A stretch of DNA of 64,000 bases from positions 186,001 through 250,000 of the forward strand of contig CAUJIN010000034.1 in assembly GCA_963205495.1 (NCBI GenBank), given 5' to 3'. Numbering within the stretch: position 1 is the stretch's first letter; every line of letters starts with the position of its first letter. This DNA comes from Pseudomonadota bacterium. Lineage in GTDB: Bacteria; Pseudomonadota; Gammaproteobacteria; Xanthomonadales; Xanthomonadaceae. Position numbers and translations under genes: made by a program. Positions 53,283 through 61,033 of the stretch are shown piece after piece. The notes beneath the pieces were generated by a model. That model saw nothing but the letters and a program-made list of their open reading frames with translations, had not been told where the DNA came from and ran no database searches.

Positions 53283-54221
53283 ATGACGCAATCTCTCGCG
53301 TTCGTATTTCCCGGGCAGGGATCGCAGTCGATCGGCATGCTGGCCGGGCTTTCCGACCTGCATCCGCTGATCCGCGACACTTTTGCCGAAGCCTCGGAAG
53401 GCGCCAAGGTCGACCTGTGGGCGCTGTCCCAGCAGGGGCCGGAAGAGCAGCTCAACCGCACCGAATTCACCCAGCCCGCGCTGCTGGCGGCCGGCGTCGC
53501 GGTCTGGCGCGCCTGGCGTGCGGCCGGCGGCGCCGAGCCGACGCTGTTGGCGGGTCACAGCCTCGGGGAATACACCGCCCTGGTCGCCTCCGGCGCGCTG
53601 CCGCTGGAACAGGGCGCGCGTCTGGTTCGCCTGCGCGGTCAGCTCATGCAGAACGCCACGCCTGCCGGCAGCGGTGCCATGGCCGCCGTCCTCGGCGCCG
53701 ACGAGGCGCTGGTGCGCGAGGTCTGCGAACTGGCGTCGCAGAGCCAGGTGCTGGTTCCCGCGAATTTCAATTCGCCCGGCCAGATCGTCATCGGCGGTCA
53801 CGTGGAAGCCGTGGATCGCGCGCTGGCGCTTTTCGCCGAGCGCGGCGTGCGCAAGGCGGTGAAGCTGGCGGTCAGCGTGCCATCGCACACCCCGCTGATG
53901 CGCGACGAAGCCAATCGCCTGGCCGAGGCCATGGCGGCGCTGGACTGGCGCGCGCCGCAGATTCCCGTGGTGCAGAACGTCGATGGCGCCGTGCAAGGAG
54001 ACCTTTCCGGAATCCGCGAGGCGCTGGTTCGACAGCTCTACCAGCCGGTGCAATGGACCGCCTGCGTCGAGACGCTTGCCGCGCGCGGCGCAGCGCGCGT
54101 GGCCGAATGCGGTCCGGGCAAGGTGCTGACCGGCCTTGTCAAGCGCATCGACAAGTCCCTGGACGCGCGTGCGCTGGGCACGCCGGAAGACTTCAACGCG
54201 GCCCTGGAGGCCTGGGCATGA
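53283..54221 (+). CDS. fabD: Malonyl-CoA:ACP transacylase
   Basis: 312 residues. Loads malonyl groups onto ACP. FVFPGQGSQSIGM opens the protein, GHSLGEYTALVASGAL carries the catalytic Ser, and SVPSHTPLM carries the catalytic His. The start is ATG 53283 rather than the in-frame ATG at 53256, because it begins the first strand and matches family length. It overlaps fabG by ATGA. Confidence 0.97.
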   Translation: MTQSLAFVFPGQGSQSIGMLAGLSDLHPLIRDTFAEASEGAKVDLWALSQQGPEEQLNRTEFTQPALLAAGVAVWRAWRAAGGAEPTLLAGHSLGEYTALVASGALPLEQGARLVRLRGQLMQNATPAGSGAMAAVLGADEALVREVCELASQSQVLVPANFNSPGQIVIGGHVEAVDRALALFAERGVRKAVKLAVSVPSHTPLMRDEANRLAEAMAALDWRAPQIPVVQNVDGAVQGDLSGIREALVRQLYQPVQWTACVETLAARGAARVAECGPGKVLTGLVKRIDKSLDARALGTPEDFNAALEAWA

Positions 54222-54961
54222 GCAAGATTCTCGCGGGCGAAATCGCCCTGGTCACCGGCGCCAGCCGCGGCATCGGCGCGGCCATTGCCGATGCCCTGGC
54301 CGCGCACGGCGCAGTCGTGATCGGAACCGCCACCTCGCAGGCCGGTGCCGACGCCATCTCGGCGCGGCTGGGCGGGCAGGGCGGTGCGGGCCGCGTGCTG
54401 GATGTTTCCGTCCCGGGCGCGATCGAGTCGCTGGTGGACGCGGTAGGTTCCGAGTTCGGCACGGTCTCCGTGCTCGTCAACAACGCCGGCATCACCCGCG
54501 ACAACCTCCTGATGCGCATGAAGGACGAGGACTGGCAGGCGGTGATCGACACCAACCTGACCAGCATCTACCGCGCCTCCAAGGCGGTGATGCGCGGGAT
54601 GATGAAGGCCCGGCGCGGACGCATCGTCAACATCGCTTCGGTCATCGGCGTCACCGGCAATGCCGGGCAGGCCAACTACGCCGCCGCCAAGGCCGGCATC
54701 ATCGGTTTCTCCAAGTCGCTGGCCAAGGAAATCGGCTCGCGCGGGGTGACCGTCAACGTGGTGGCGCCCGGCTTCATCGAAACCGACATGACCCGCGACC
54801 TGCCCGAAAGCGCGCGCGAGGCCATGCTGGGCCAGATCGCGCTCGGTCGCCTCGGTACGCCGCAGGACATCGCAGAGGCGGTGCTGTTCCTGGCTTCGCC
54901 GGCCGCCGCCTACATCACCGGCGAGACCCTGCACGTCAACGGCGGCATGTACATGCCCTAG
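54218..54961 (+). CDS. fabG: 3-oxoacyl-ACP reductase
   Basis: 247 residues, NADPH-dependent SDR. Cofactor motif TGASRGIG, NNAGITRDNLLMRM, catalytic Ser in NIASVIG and Tyr/Lys in ANYAAAKAGIIGFSK; C terminus ITGETLHVNGGMYM. Translationally coupled to fabD. A bulged 10-bp hairpin lies 14 bp after the stop. Confidence 0.97.
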   Translation: MSKILAGEIALVTGASRGIGAAIADALAAHGAVVIGTATSQAGADAISARLGGQGGAGRVLDVSVPGAIESLVDAVGSEFGTVSVLVNNAGITRDNLLMRMKDEDWQAVIDTNLTSIYRASKAVMRGMMKARRGRIVNIASVIGVTGNAGQANYAAAKAGIIGFSKSLAKEIGSRGVTVNVVAPGFIETDMTRDLPESAREAMLGQIALGRLGTPQDIAEAVLFLASPAAAYITGETLHVNGGMYMP

Positions 54962-54974
54962 GCAATTTCAATTC

Positions 54975-55000
54975 GGCGCGCCCGGGCATTCCGGGGCGCC
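54975..55000 (+). terminator. Hairpin between fabG and acpP, possible attenuator
   Basis: GGCGC-G-CCCGG pairs with CCGGG-GCGCC (10 bp with one bulged G) around GCATT. No U-run follows, so it more likely adjusts transcript stability or partial termination before the highly expressed acpP. Confidence 0.35.
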
Positions 55001-55044
55001 ATTCCGACCTGTGCCGGCGGCTGGCTCGCCTCGCCGGCGTCCAC

Positions 55045-55050
55045 TACAAT
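55045..55050 (+). promoter_or_regulatory. Candidate -10 box of an acpP promoter
   Basis: TACAAT followed by GCGCGGGC, 32 bases before the acpP ATG. The matching -35 (TGGCTC at 55022-55027, 17-bp spacer) is weak. Confidence 0.4.
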
Positions 55051-55081
55051 GCGCGGGCTTTTTCCCGGAGGACAACAAGCA

Positions 55082-55321
55082 ATGAGCAGCATCGAAGAGC
55101 GTGTCAAGAAGATCGTCGTGGACCAGCTGGGCGTCAAGGAGGAGGATGTCACCGCCAACGCCTCGTTCGTCGACGATCTGGGCGCGGACTCCCTCGATAC
55201 CGTGGAGCTGGTGATGGCCCTCGAAGAAGAGTTCGAGTGCGAGATTCCGGACGAGGACGCGGAGAAGATCACCAGCGTTCAGCAGGCGATCGACTACGTG
55301 AAGGCACACGTCAAGTCCTGA
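55082..55321 (+). CDS. acpP: Acyl carrier protein
   Basis: 79 residues, strongly acidic. [19 protein letters not shown] holds the phosphopantetheine Ser in DSL. The start is ATG 55082 with GGAGGA nine bases upstream; an upstream in-frame ATG at 55049 is ignored since it lies in the leader. It carries the growing acyl chain for FabD, FabG, FabH and FabF encoded around it. It needs a phosphopantetheinyl transferase such as the one at 23.1 kb or AcpS elsewhere. Confidence 0.98.
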   Translation: MSSIEERVKKIVVDQLGVKEEDVTANASFVDDLGADSLDTVELVMALEEEFECEIPDEDAEKITSVQQAIDYVKAHVKS

Positions 55322-55337
55322 CGGATTGCCAAGGCGC

Positions 55338-55360
55338 CGGGGCCGTCCCTGCCGGCCCCG
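55338..55360 (+). terminator. Hairpin between acpP and fabF
   Basis: CGGGGCCG (55338-55345) and CGGCCCCG (55353-55360) form a perfect 8-bp stem with a 7-nt loop, 16 bp after the acpP stop. No U-run, so partial termination or 3'-end protection of acpP mRNA is the likely role. Confidence 0.45.
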
Positions 55361-55417
55361 CGCGGGTCGCAATGGTTCCGGCGCCTGCCATCCCCGAATT
55401 CCTGAGGAAACCCGCGC

Positions 55418-56656
55418 ATGAGTCGACGTCGCGTCGTGGTCACCGGTCTGGGCATCGTCTCGCCGGTCGGCAACACCATTGCAGCCGCCTGGGACGCCAT
55501 CGTCAGCGGGCGCTCGGGCATTGGCCCGGTGACCGGTTTTGACACCACCGGCTTTGCCACGACCATCGCGGGTGAAGTCCGCGACTTCGATCCCACCGCG
55601 TACGTTCCGGTCAAGGACGCGCGCAAGATGGATCCCTTCATCCACTACGGCGTGGCGGCGGCCAGCATGGCGCTGGAAGATTCCGGCCTGGAAGTGGGCG
55701 AACACAACGCCGAGCGCATCGGCGTGATCGTGGGTTCGGGCATCGGCGGCATCTACGGCATCGAAGAAACCGCGATCCGTCTGCACGAGGGCGGCCCGCG
55801 CAAGATTTCCCCGTTCTACGTGCCCAGCACCATCATAAACATGCTGCCGGGCCAGATCAGCATCCTGAAGGGCCTGAAAGGTCCGAGTTTTTCCGCCGTA
55901 TCGGCCTGCGCTTCGTCCAACCACTCCATCGGCATGGCGATGCGCACCATCCAGTACGGCGACGCCGACGTGATGGTGGCCGGCGGTGCCGAGCGCGGCT
56001 CCTCGCCCACTTCGATGGGCGGCTTTTGCGCAATGAAGGCCATGTCCACGCGCAACGACGACCCCGTGCGCGCCTCGCGCCCGTGGGACAAGGACCGCGA
56101 CGGCTTCGTGCTGGGCGACGGTGCCGGTGTGCTCATCCTGGAAGAATACGAATACGCCAAGGCGCGCGGCGCGCGCATCTACTGCGAACTGGCGGGCTTC
56201 GGCGCCAGCTCCGACGCCTGGCACATGACCGCACCTTCGGAAAACGGCGAAGGCCCGGCGCGCTGCATGCACGCCGCGCTGCGCGACGCGGGACTGGCGC
56301 CCGAGGCGATCGGCTACCTCAATGCGCACGGCACCTCGACCCCGCTCGGCGATCTGGCCGAAACCCTCGCGGTGAAACGCGCTTTCGGCGATCACGCGCG
56401 GCGCGTCCTGGTGTCGTCCACCAAGTCCATGACCGGGCACCTTCTGGGTGCGGCCGGCGGGGTGGAGGCGATCTTCACCATCCTGGCGCTCCACCACGGA
56501 ATCGCGCCGCCCACGATCAATCTGGATGAACCGGGCGAAGGCTGCGACCTCGACTATGTGCCCAACGTGGCGCGCCAGGTCGCACTGGAGGCGGTGATGT
56601 CCAACGGCTTCGGCTTCGGCGGCACCAACGGATCGCTGGTGTTCCGACGCGTCTGA
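55418..56656 (+). CDS. fabF: Beta-ketoacyl-ACP synthase II
   Basis: 412 residues. Elongates acyl-ACP. Catalytic Cys in [15 protein letters not shown], His in [12 protein letters not shown] and in [25 protein letters not shown] at the N terminus. GAGGAAACCCGCGC precedes the ATG. Length and order after acpP are standard. Confidence 0.97.
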   Translation: MSRRRVVVTGLGIVSPVGNTIAAAWDAIVSGRSGIGPVTGFDTTGFATTIAGEVRDFDPTAYVPVKDARKMDPFIHYGVAAASMALEDSGLEVGEHNAERIGVIVGSGIGGIYGIEETAIRLHEGGPRKISPFYVPSTIINMLPGQISILKGLKGPSFSAVSACASSNHSIGMAMRTIQYGDADVMVAGGAERGSSPTSMGGFCAMKAMSTRNDDPVRASRPWDKDRDGFVLGDGAGVLILEEYEYAKARGARIYCELAGFGASSDAWHMTAPSENGEGPARCMHAALRDAGLAPEAIGYLNAHGTSTPLGDLAETLAVKRAFGDHARRVLVSSTKSMTGHLLGAAGGVEAIFTILALHHGIAPPTINLDEPGEGCDLDYVPNVARQVALEAVMSNGFGFGGTNGSLVFRRV

Positions 56657-56673
56657 ATCGGGCGGACTCGACC

Positions 56674-58047
56674 GTGCCCGCGATCAGGCTGCCCGGGCGG
56701 GTCGACCCGCTCGCGCTGCATCGGCGCGATCCCGCGCGATTTCCGCTCGTCCTGCAGAGCGCCGCGTTCGAAGCCGAGCGCGGCCGCCATGATCTGGCGC
56801 TGGCGTTCGCGGGCGAGGGCCTGCGGCTGGATCGCGACGGCCGCACGCGCCGGCTCGACGGACGCCCCTGCGAACTGCCTTTTTCCGCGGCGCTGGATGC
56901 CGAACAGCGCCGCGCGGCCGAAGCCTGCGGCAGCGATGCCGCGACCGGGCCTGACGAGGTGCTGCCGTTTCGCGGCGGCTGGGCGCTGTTCGTCTCCTAC
57001 GAATACGCCGGCGTGATCGAGCCGATCCTGAGGCTGCCGCCGCCGCCCGAGCCGCTGCCGCTGGCGCTGGCCCTGCGCTGCCCGGGCGCGGTCATCATCG
57101 ACCATGGCGAAGAGGCCACCTGGATCGTGGCCGAGCCCGGACAGGAGGCGCTGCTGGAAGCCCTGCACCGGGACGTGCTGGCCTGCCGCGAAACCGCGCC
57201 CGCGCAGCAAAGGGTCCTGGCCAATGCGGTGCGTGAGGCGCCCGACGCGGATTTCCTGCGCGCGGTGCGTCGCGCCAAGGCGTGGATCGGGGCCGGCGAC
57301 GTGTTCCAGGTGAACCTGTCGCGGCGCTGGTCGCTGGACCTGCCGGCCGAGGTTTCGCCCGCCGATGCCTTTGCCGCCCTGCGCGCCGCCAACCCCGCGC
57401 CGTTTGCCGCGCTCCTGGCCTTCGAGGACTGGGCCGTCGCCAGCTCGTCGCCCGAGCGGCTGGTGGAAGTGCGCGGCGACCGCGTCCAGACGCGCCCGAT
57501 CGCCGGCACCCGGCCGCGCGTGGCGGGCGATGACGACGCCGCGCGCACGCGCGAACTGGTGGGCGACCCCAAGGAGCGCGCCGAACACATCATGCTGATC
57601 GATCTGGAACGCAGTGACCTGGGTCGGGTTTGCGCGGCCGGCAGCGTGGAGGTCGACGAGTTGATGGCGGTGGAAAGCTACGCCCACGTCCACCACATCG
57701 TTTCCAACGTGCGCGGGCGGCTGCGGCCCGGGGCTTCGCCCGGCGAGGTGCTGCACGCGGTGTTTCCCGGCGGCACCATCACCGGCTGCCCCAAGGTGCG
57801 CTGCATGCAGATCATCGCCGAGCTGGAAGGCGAGGGACGCGGCGCCTACACCGGCGCGCTGGGCTATCTGGGCTGGGACGGACGCATGGACCTCAACATC
57901 CTGATCCGTACCCTGACCCTGCACGGCGGCCGCGCCGGCTTTCGCGCGGGCGCCGGCATCGTGGCCGATTCCGATCCCGAACGCGAGCTGGCCGAAACCC
58001 GCGCCAAGGCGCGCGGGCTGCTGCGCGCCTTCGGCCTGGGCGGCTGA
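56674..58047 (+). CDS. pabB: Aminodeoxychorismate synthase component I
   Basis: 457 residues, chorismate-binding enzyme that makes 4-amino-4-deoxychorismate for p-aminobenzoate and folate. IGAGDVFQVNLSRRW, ASSSPERLVEV, PIAGTRPR, HIMLIDLERSDLGRV and FPGGTITGCPKVRCMQII are all diagnostic. The motif is PIAGT rather than the PIKGT of E. coli PabB, where the Lys forms a covalent intermediate; many PabB-like proteins use Ala. The GTG start at 56674 lies 17 bp after fabF. It occupies the slot that pabC has in E. coli; no pabC is in the window. Confidence 0.9.
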   Translation: MPAIRLPGRVDPLALHRRDPARFPLVLQSAAFEAERGRHDLALAFAGEGLRLDRDGRTRRLDGRPCELPFSAALDAEQRRAAEACGSDAATGPDEVLPFRGGWALFVSYEYAGVIEPILRLPPPPEPLPLALALRCPGAVIIDHGEEATWIVAEPGQEALLEALHRDVLACRETAPAQQRVLANAVREAPDADFLRAVRRAKAWIGAGDVFQVNLSRRWSLDLPAEVSPADAFAALRAANPAPFAALLAFEDWAVASSSPERLVEVRGDRVQTRPIAGTRPRVAGDDDAARTRELVGDPKERAEHIMLIDLERSDLGRVCAAGSVEVDELMAVESYAHVHHIVSNVRGRLRPGASPGEVLHAVFPGGTITGCPKVRCMQIIAELEGEGRGAYTGALGYLGWDGRMDLNILIRTLTLHGGRAGFRAGAGIVADSDPERELAETRAKARGLLRAFGLGG

Positions 58048-58074
58048 GGGCGCAGGCTCCGGTATCCTTGCGCG

Positions 58075-59190
58075 ATGAGTTTTCCTTTTCCCATGGCTCC
58101 CCGATCGCCCGTGCGCGGCCGATGCGCGGCGCGCGGCGCCCAGCGCGGTTTCTGGCGCGGCTTGTTCCTGTTCGCGCTGCTGCTGGTCCTGCTCGCGGCG
58201 CTGGCCGGTGCCCGGCTGTGGCGCGACTACCAGCGTTTCCTCCACGCCCCGCTGCGGGCCGACGGTGCCCCGCAGGTCATCGACATCGCGCGCGGGCAGT
58301 CGTTTCGCGGCGTGCTCGGGCAGCTGCGCGATGCGGGCCTGGACGGCGGCGCGCACGAACTCTACTGGCGCGCCCTGGGCTGGCAGCGCAAGGCGCGCAT
58401 CCAGGCCGGCGAATATGCCGTCGAACCCGGGCTGACGCCGCCGGCGCTGCTGGACAAATTCGCGCGCGGGCAGGTGATCCAGTACCGCATCACCCTGGTC
58501 GAAGGCTGGACCCTGCGCGAGCTGCGGCTGGCGCTGGCGGCCGACGCGGTGCTGGTGCAGACCCTGCCCGGGGTGCCCGACGACGAGCTGCTGGAGTTCA
58601 TCGGCGTGGACGAGACCGTGGAAGGCAGCGACGGCGCCCTGCTGCCCGAAGGCCAGTTCCTGCCGGAAACCTACCAGTTCACCCGCGGTACCACCGATGC
58701 GCAGATCCTCGCGCGCGCCCATCGCGCGCTGCGCGAGGTGCTGGACGCGGCCTGGGCCTCGCGTGCGCCGGACCTTCCGCTGGCCACGCCCTTCGAGGCG
58801 CTGGTGCTGGCCTCGATCGTGGAAAAGGAGACCGGCCTGCCGGAAGAGCGCGACCGGGTGGCCGGGGTGTTCGTGCGCCGCCTCAAGCGCGGCATGCGGC
58901 TGCAGACCGATCCCACCGTGATCTACGGTCGCGGCGCAGGCGTTTCCGGACCGATCACGCGCAGCCAGCTCGACACCGACACGCCCTGGAACACCTACAC
59001 CCGCGACGGCCTGCCGCCCACCCCCATTGCGCTGCCGGGCCGCGCCGCGATCGAAGGGGCGCTGCGTCCGGACGCGGGCGATGCGCTGTATTTCGTGGCG
59101 CGCGGCAGCGGCGGGCACGTTTTTTCGCGCACCCTGGACGAACACAACCGCGCCGTGGCCGAGTACCGGCGCAGAGTGCGGCAGCCGTGA
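58075..59190 (+). CDS. mltG: Endolytic murein transglycosylase MltG
   Basis: 371 residues. A basic N terminus and one membrane helix (about residues 25-45) anchor a periplasmic YceG domain that cuts nascent glycan strands. LASIVEKETGLPEERDRVAG carries the catalytic Glu, and GMRLQTDPTVIYG and TPIALPGRAAIEGAL are conserved. ATG 58075 is used; ATG 58093 is possible. A TATCCT box at 58063-58068 lies just before the start codon. GTGA overlap with tmk. Confidence 0.95.
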   Translation: MSFPFPMAPRSPVRGRCAARGAQRGFWRGLFLFALLLVLLAALAGARLWRDYQRFLHAPLRADGAPQVIDIARGQSFRGVLGQLRDAGLDGGAHELYWRALGWQRKARIQAGEYAVEPGLTPPALLDKFARGQVIQYRITLVEGWTLRELRLALAADAVLVQTLPGVPDDELLEFIGVDETVEGSDGALLPEGQFLPETYQFTRGTTDAQILARAHRALREVLDAAWASRAPDLPLATPFEALVLASIVEKETGLPEERDRVAGVFVRRLKRGMRLQTDPTVIYGRGAGVSGPITRSQLDTDTPWNTYTRDGLPPTPIALPGRAAIEGALRPDAGDALYFVARGSGGHVFSRTLDEHNRAVAEYRRRVRQP

Positions 59191-59813
59191 GCGGTCGTTT
59201 GATCACGCTGGAAGGCGGCGAGGGCGCGGGCAAGTCCACCGCGATGGCCTTCGTGGCCGAGCGCATCGCCGCGCGCGGCGTGGAGCTGGTGCAGGTGCGC
59301 GAACCGGGCGGCACCGAGGCCGGTGAGGCGATCCGCCGCGTGGTGCTGCAACCCGGTCACGGCAGCCTGTGCCCCGAAGCCGAACTGCTGCTGATGTTCG
59401 CCGCCCGCGCCCAGCTCGTGCGCGAGGTGATCCGCCCGGCGCTGGCGCGCGGTGCGGTGGTGCTGAGCGACCGCTTTACCGATGCCAGCTTCGCCTACCA
59501 GGGCGGCGGGCGCGGCATCGACGTCGGTCGCATCGCCGAGCTGGAGCGCTGGGTCTGCGGCCTGAAACCGGACCTGAGCCTGCTGCTCGACCTGCCGGTG
59601 GATCAGGGTCTGGCGCGCGCGCGCGGACGCGGTTCGGCCGACCGCATCGAAGCCGAGCGCGAGGAATTCTTCGAGCGCGTGCGCGACACCTACCGCCGCC
59701 GCGCCGCGCAGGAACCGATGCGCTGGCGCGTGATCGACGCAGGCCAGCCGCTGGAGGCGGTGCTGGCGGCACTGGGCGCGGCGCTGGATGCCCACTTCGA
59801 GGCGCGGCCATGA
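59187..59813 (+). CDS. tmk: Thymidylate kinase
   Basis: 208 residues. Phosphorylates dTMP to dTDP. P-loop LEGGEGAGKSTAM, DR(F)TDASFAYQGGGR, and an Arg-rich LID (RARGRGSADRIEAE) as in type II enzymes. The GTG at 59187 overlaps the mltG stop and no ATG is near; the gene itself overlaps holB by ATGA. Order mltG-tmk-holB is conserved in gammaproteobacteria. Confidence 0.95.
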   Translation: MSGRLITLEGGEGAGKSTAMAFVAERIAARGVELVQVREPGGTEAGEAIRRVVLQPGHGSLCPEAELLLMFAARAQLVREVIRPALARGAVVLSDRFTDASFAYQGGGRGIDVGRIAELERWVCGLKPDLSLLLDLPVDQGLARARGRGSADRIEAEREEFFERVRDTYRRRAAQEPMRWRVIDAGQPLEAVLAALGAALDAHFEARP

Positions 59814-60778
59814 CGGATTTCTCGCCCTGGCAGGCGCGCGCCTGGACCCAGATCCTCGGCGCGCTCGACGCCGGGCGACTGCCGCACGCGCTCCTGATCG
59901 GCGGACCGGCGGGTCTGGGCAAGCGCGCGCTCTCCGAGGCCCTGATGCGGCGCCTGCTGTGCGCCACGCCGCGCGAAGGATTCGCCTGTGGCCAATGCCG
60001 GCACTGCGCGCTGCTGGACGCCGGCACCCATCCGGACCGCATCGAGGAAACCTTCGAGCCCAACGACAAGGGCGAGCTGCGCCGCGAAATCCTGATCGCG
60101 CAGGTGCGGCGGCTCGGTGAAAAGCTCGCGCTCACCCCGCAGGTCGCGCGCGCGCTGGTGGCGCGGATCCATCCGGCCGAGGCGATGAACCGCAGCGCCT
60201 TCAACGCCCTGCTCAAGACGCTGGAAGAGCCGGCGGCGGGGCGCTACCTGATCCTCGTGGCCGACCAGCCGCAGCGGCTTCCCGCCACGATCCGCAGCCG
60301 CTGTCAGGAACTGCGCGTGGACCTGCCCGCGCGGCAGGAGGCGCTGGACTGGCTGGCCGGACAGGGGCACCCGTCGCGCACGGCCAGCGAGGCGCTGGAA
60401 GCGGCGCAGGGCAATCCCGGGCTGGCGCGCGAATACCTTGCCGGCGATGCGCTGGCGCTGCGCCGCAAGGTGGCGGCCGACCTCGTGGCGCTGGCCGCAG
60501 GCCGCGCAGGTGCCGCCGAACTTTCCGCACTCTGGTGCGCCGATCGCGCGGCGCTGCGCCTGCGCTTTGCCGGCGAACTGGTGCGCGACCATCTGGCCCG
60601 GCGCGCCGGCAGTATGCGATCCGACCCGTTGGCCGAGCTTCCGCGCGCCGCCGATGTTCTTGCCCTGGGGACGTGGTTCGATGCGGCGGTTCGCACGCTC
60701 AATGCGCTGGACGGCCCGCTGCGCGACGAGCTGCAGATCGCCGAACGCCTGGTGCGCTGGCGCGAACTCTTCGTCTGA
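59810..60778 (+). CDS. holB: DNA polymerase III subunit delta prime
   Basis: 322 residues, clamp-loader stator subunit. The N-terminal AAA+ region has GGPAGLGKRALSEALM in place of a functional Walker A, CGQCRHCALLDAGTHPD is the four-Cys zinc module, and FNALLKTLEEPAAGRYLILV and SRCQE correspond to sensor and SRC motifs. pilZ, which follows holB in Pseudomonas and Xanthomonas, is not found here. Confidence 0.93.
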   Translation: MTDFSPWQARAWTQILGALDAGRLPHALLIGGPAGLGKRALSEALMRRLLCATPREGFACGQCRHCALLDAGTHPDRIEETFEPNDKGELRREILIAQVRRLGEKLALTPQVARALVARIHPAEAMNRSAFNALLKTLEEPAAGRYLILVADQPQRLPATIRSRCQELRVDLPARQEALDWLAGQGHPSRTASEALEAAQGNPGLAREYLAGDALALRRKVAADLVALAAGRAGAAELSALWCADRAALRLRFAGELVRDHLARRAGSMRSDPLAELPRAADVLALGTWFDAAVRTLNALDGPLRDELQIAERLVRWRELFV

Positions 60779-60819
60779 TCCCGTGCGCCGCTGATCGGGC
60801 GTCGCGCCCGTTGGGCCTG

Positions 60820-60846
60820 TTGCGGCCTGCGGGTGCCGCCTAGAAT
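60820..60846 (+). promoter_or_regulatory. Candidate promoter before the Tat remnant and beta-helix gene
   Basis: TTGCGG at 60820-60825 and TAGAAT at 60841-60846, 15-bp spacer. A GGAGG ribosome binding site follows at 60868-60872. A small GC hairpin at 60796-60810 after holB may isolate this transcript from the tmk-holB genes. Confidence 0.45.
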
Positions 60847-60878
60847 CCGCGATCCCGTTTTCCCGCCGGAGGTATGCC

Positions 60879-61033
60879 GTGGATCGACGTGACCTGCTCA
60901 AGGCGATGGGGGCGCCGCGCTCGCCGCCGCCAGCCCGCGCGCCGTGCGCTCGAGGTGGTTTTTCGACGGGTTCGGGATGACGCTTCTCGATGACGCGCAG
61001 CTGCCGATGGTTCTGGTGTTTTCGCGCTCATGA
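60879..61033 (+). pseudogene. Frameshifted short gene with Tat-type leader
   Basis: A GTG with a perfectly placed GGAGG begins VDRRDLLKAMG, a twin-arginine leader start. In the present frame it turns into Pro/Arg-rich sequence and stops early. If one base is added in the five-G tract at 60908-60912, the reading continues as GAALAAASPRAVRSRWFFDG, then about 20 more residues, and stops at a TGA (61031-61033) that overlaps the beta-helix ATG. The leader, ribosome binding site and coupling look genuine, so this is either a decayed gene or a slippage-prone small ORF. The mature part would be only about 30 residues; identity unknown. Confidence 0.45.
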
